Positions 63,861 through 64,000 of a stretch of 64,000 nt of DNA are shown piece by piece; the stretch's first letter is position 1; the number at the start of each line of letters is the position of its first letter. The stretch is from Thereva unica (lineage: Eukaryota; Arthropoda; Insecta; Diptera; Therevidae), in contig OX465284.1 in the NCBI GenBank assembly GCA_949987705.1, positions 106,561,163-106,625,162 on the forward strand. The letters run 5' to 3'. The position numbers were made by a program, and so were the translations under genes. The notes beneath the pieces are model-generated. The model ran no database searches and was not told the origin of the DNA. It worked only from the letters and a program-made list of their open reading frames with translations.

Positions 63861-64000
63861 TGAGCCGGCGGGATGCCTTATTATAGCTTTCTAAAAGCAG
63901 GCTAGATGTAACTCCCATATTCTAAAAGCAGTCACAAGTCACAACGTAATCACAAATATGTGGTAAGTCTCAACTTCATGAAATTTACTTACGTACTCTA

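Overview
The window is eukaryotic, AT-rich DNA from an insect, most likely a fly. The best evidence is one intact gene at about 30.2-30.7 kb. It encodes a small secreted MBF2-family protein, has one 53-nt intron, a TATA box and a poly(A) signal. The transposon content fits too: RTE-like, LOA/R1-like (with the DUF4780 ORF1 domain) and CR1/Jockey-like non-LTR elements, a Ty3/gypsy remnant, a Tigger/pogo element, mariner remnants, and hAT-like and TTAA-specific MITEs. I recognise no bacterial or viral operon, no standalone tRNA or rRNA gene and no CRISPR array.

Layout. 0.6-1.4 kb: a non-LTR endonuclease remnant followed by a tRNA-derived SINE. 1.8-2.1 kb: a long-TIR MITE. 4.7-5.5 kb: retrotransposon C-terminal debris and a dispersed repeat called family R here. 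7.7-12.2 kb: DUF4780 remnants, an RTE 3' end and a 134-bp minisatellite. 12.9-14.8 kb: one RTE element inserted into another, then a full-length SINE. 15.9-18.1 kb: a hAT-like MITE inside family R, then CR1, mariner and RTE fragments. 19.2-21.2 kb: a TIR element holding a cluster of TTAA-flanked palindromic MITEs. 21.55-23.23 kb: a piggyBac-like element with another MITE inside. 26.4-29.2 kb: a decayed RTE copy, a mariner remnant and a hAT-like element built from identical 102-nt arms. 30.1-30.8 kb: the MBF2 gene. 31.9-33.7 kb: DUF4780 debris and MITEs. 37.7-38.3 kb: a gypsy integrase remnant. 40.06-43.6 kb: a large fold-back element. 44.6-46.6 kb: LOA/R1 remnant with nested insertions. 48.3-48.8 kb: a 105-bp tandem array. 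49.2-51.4 kb: a Tigger element with intact TIRs and a TA duplication, itself hit by a MITE. 52.4-53.3 kb: a second hAT-like MITE with a perfect 8-bp duplication. 55.5-60 kb: two non-LTR elements, one split by a SINE. 60.5-61.2 kb: a TIR element with internal repeats. 62.6-63.9 kb: RNase H and CR1 debris.

Between these lie AT-rich stretches with microsatellites and no detectable coding signal (for example 8.7-11.0, 23.2-26.4, 46.6-48.2 and 53.3-55.5 kb). They look like unique intergenic or intronic host DNA. The genes do not form a pathway. The window is one small host gene in a heavily layered transposon landscape, and the nesting gives relative insertion ages. All calls come from reading the sequence by eye, so family and clade names of decayed elements are inferences.
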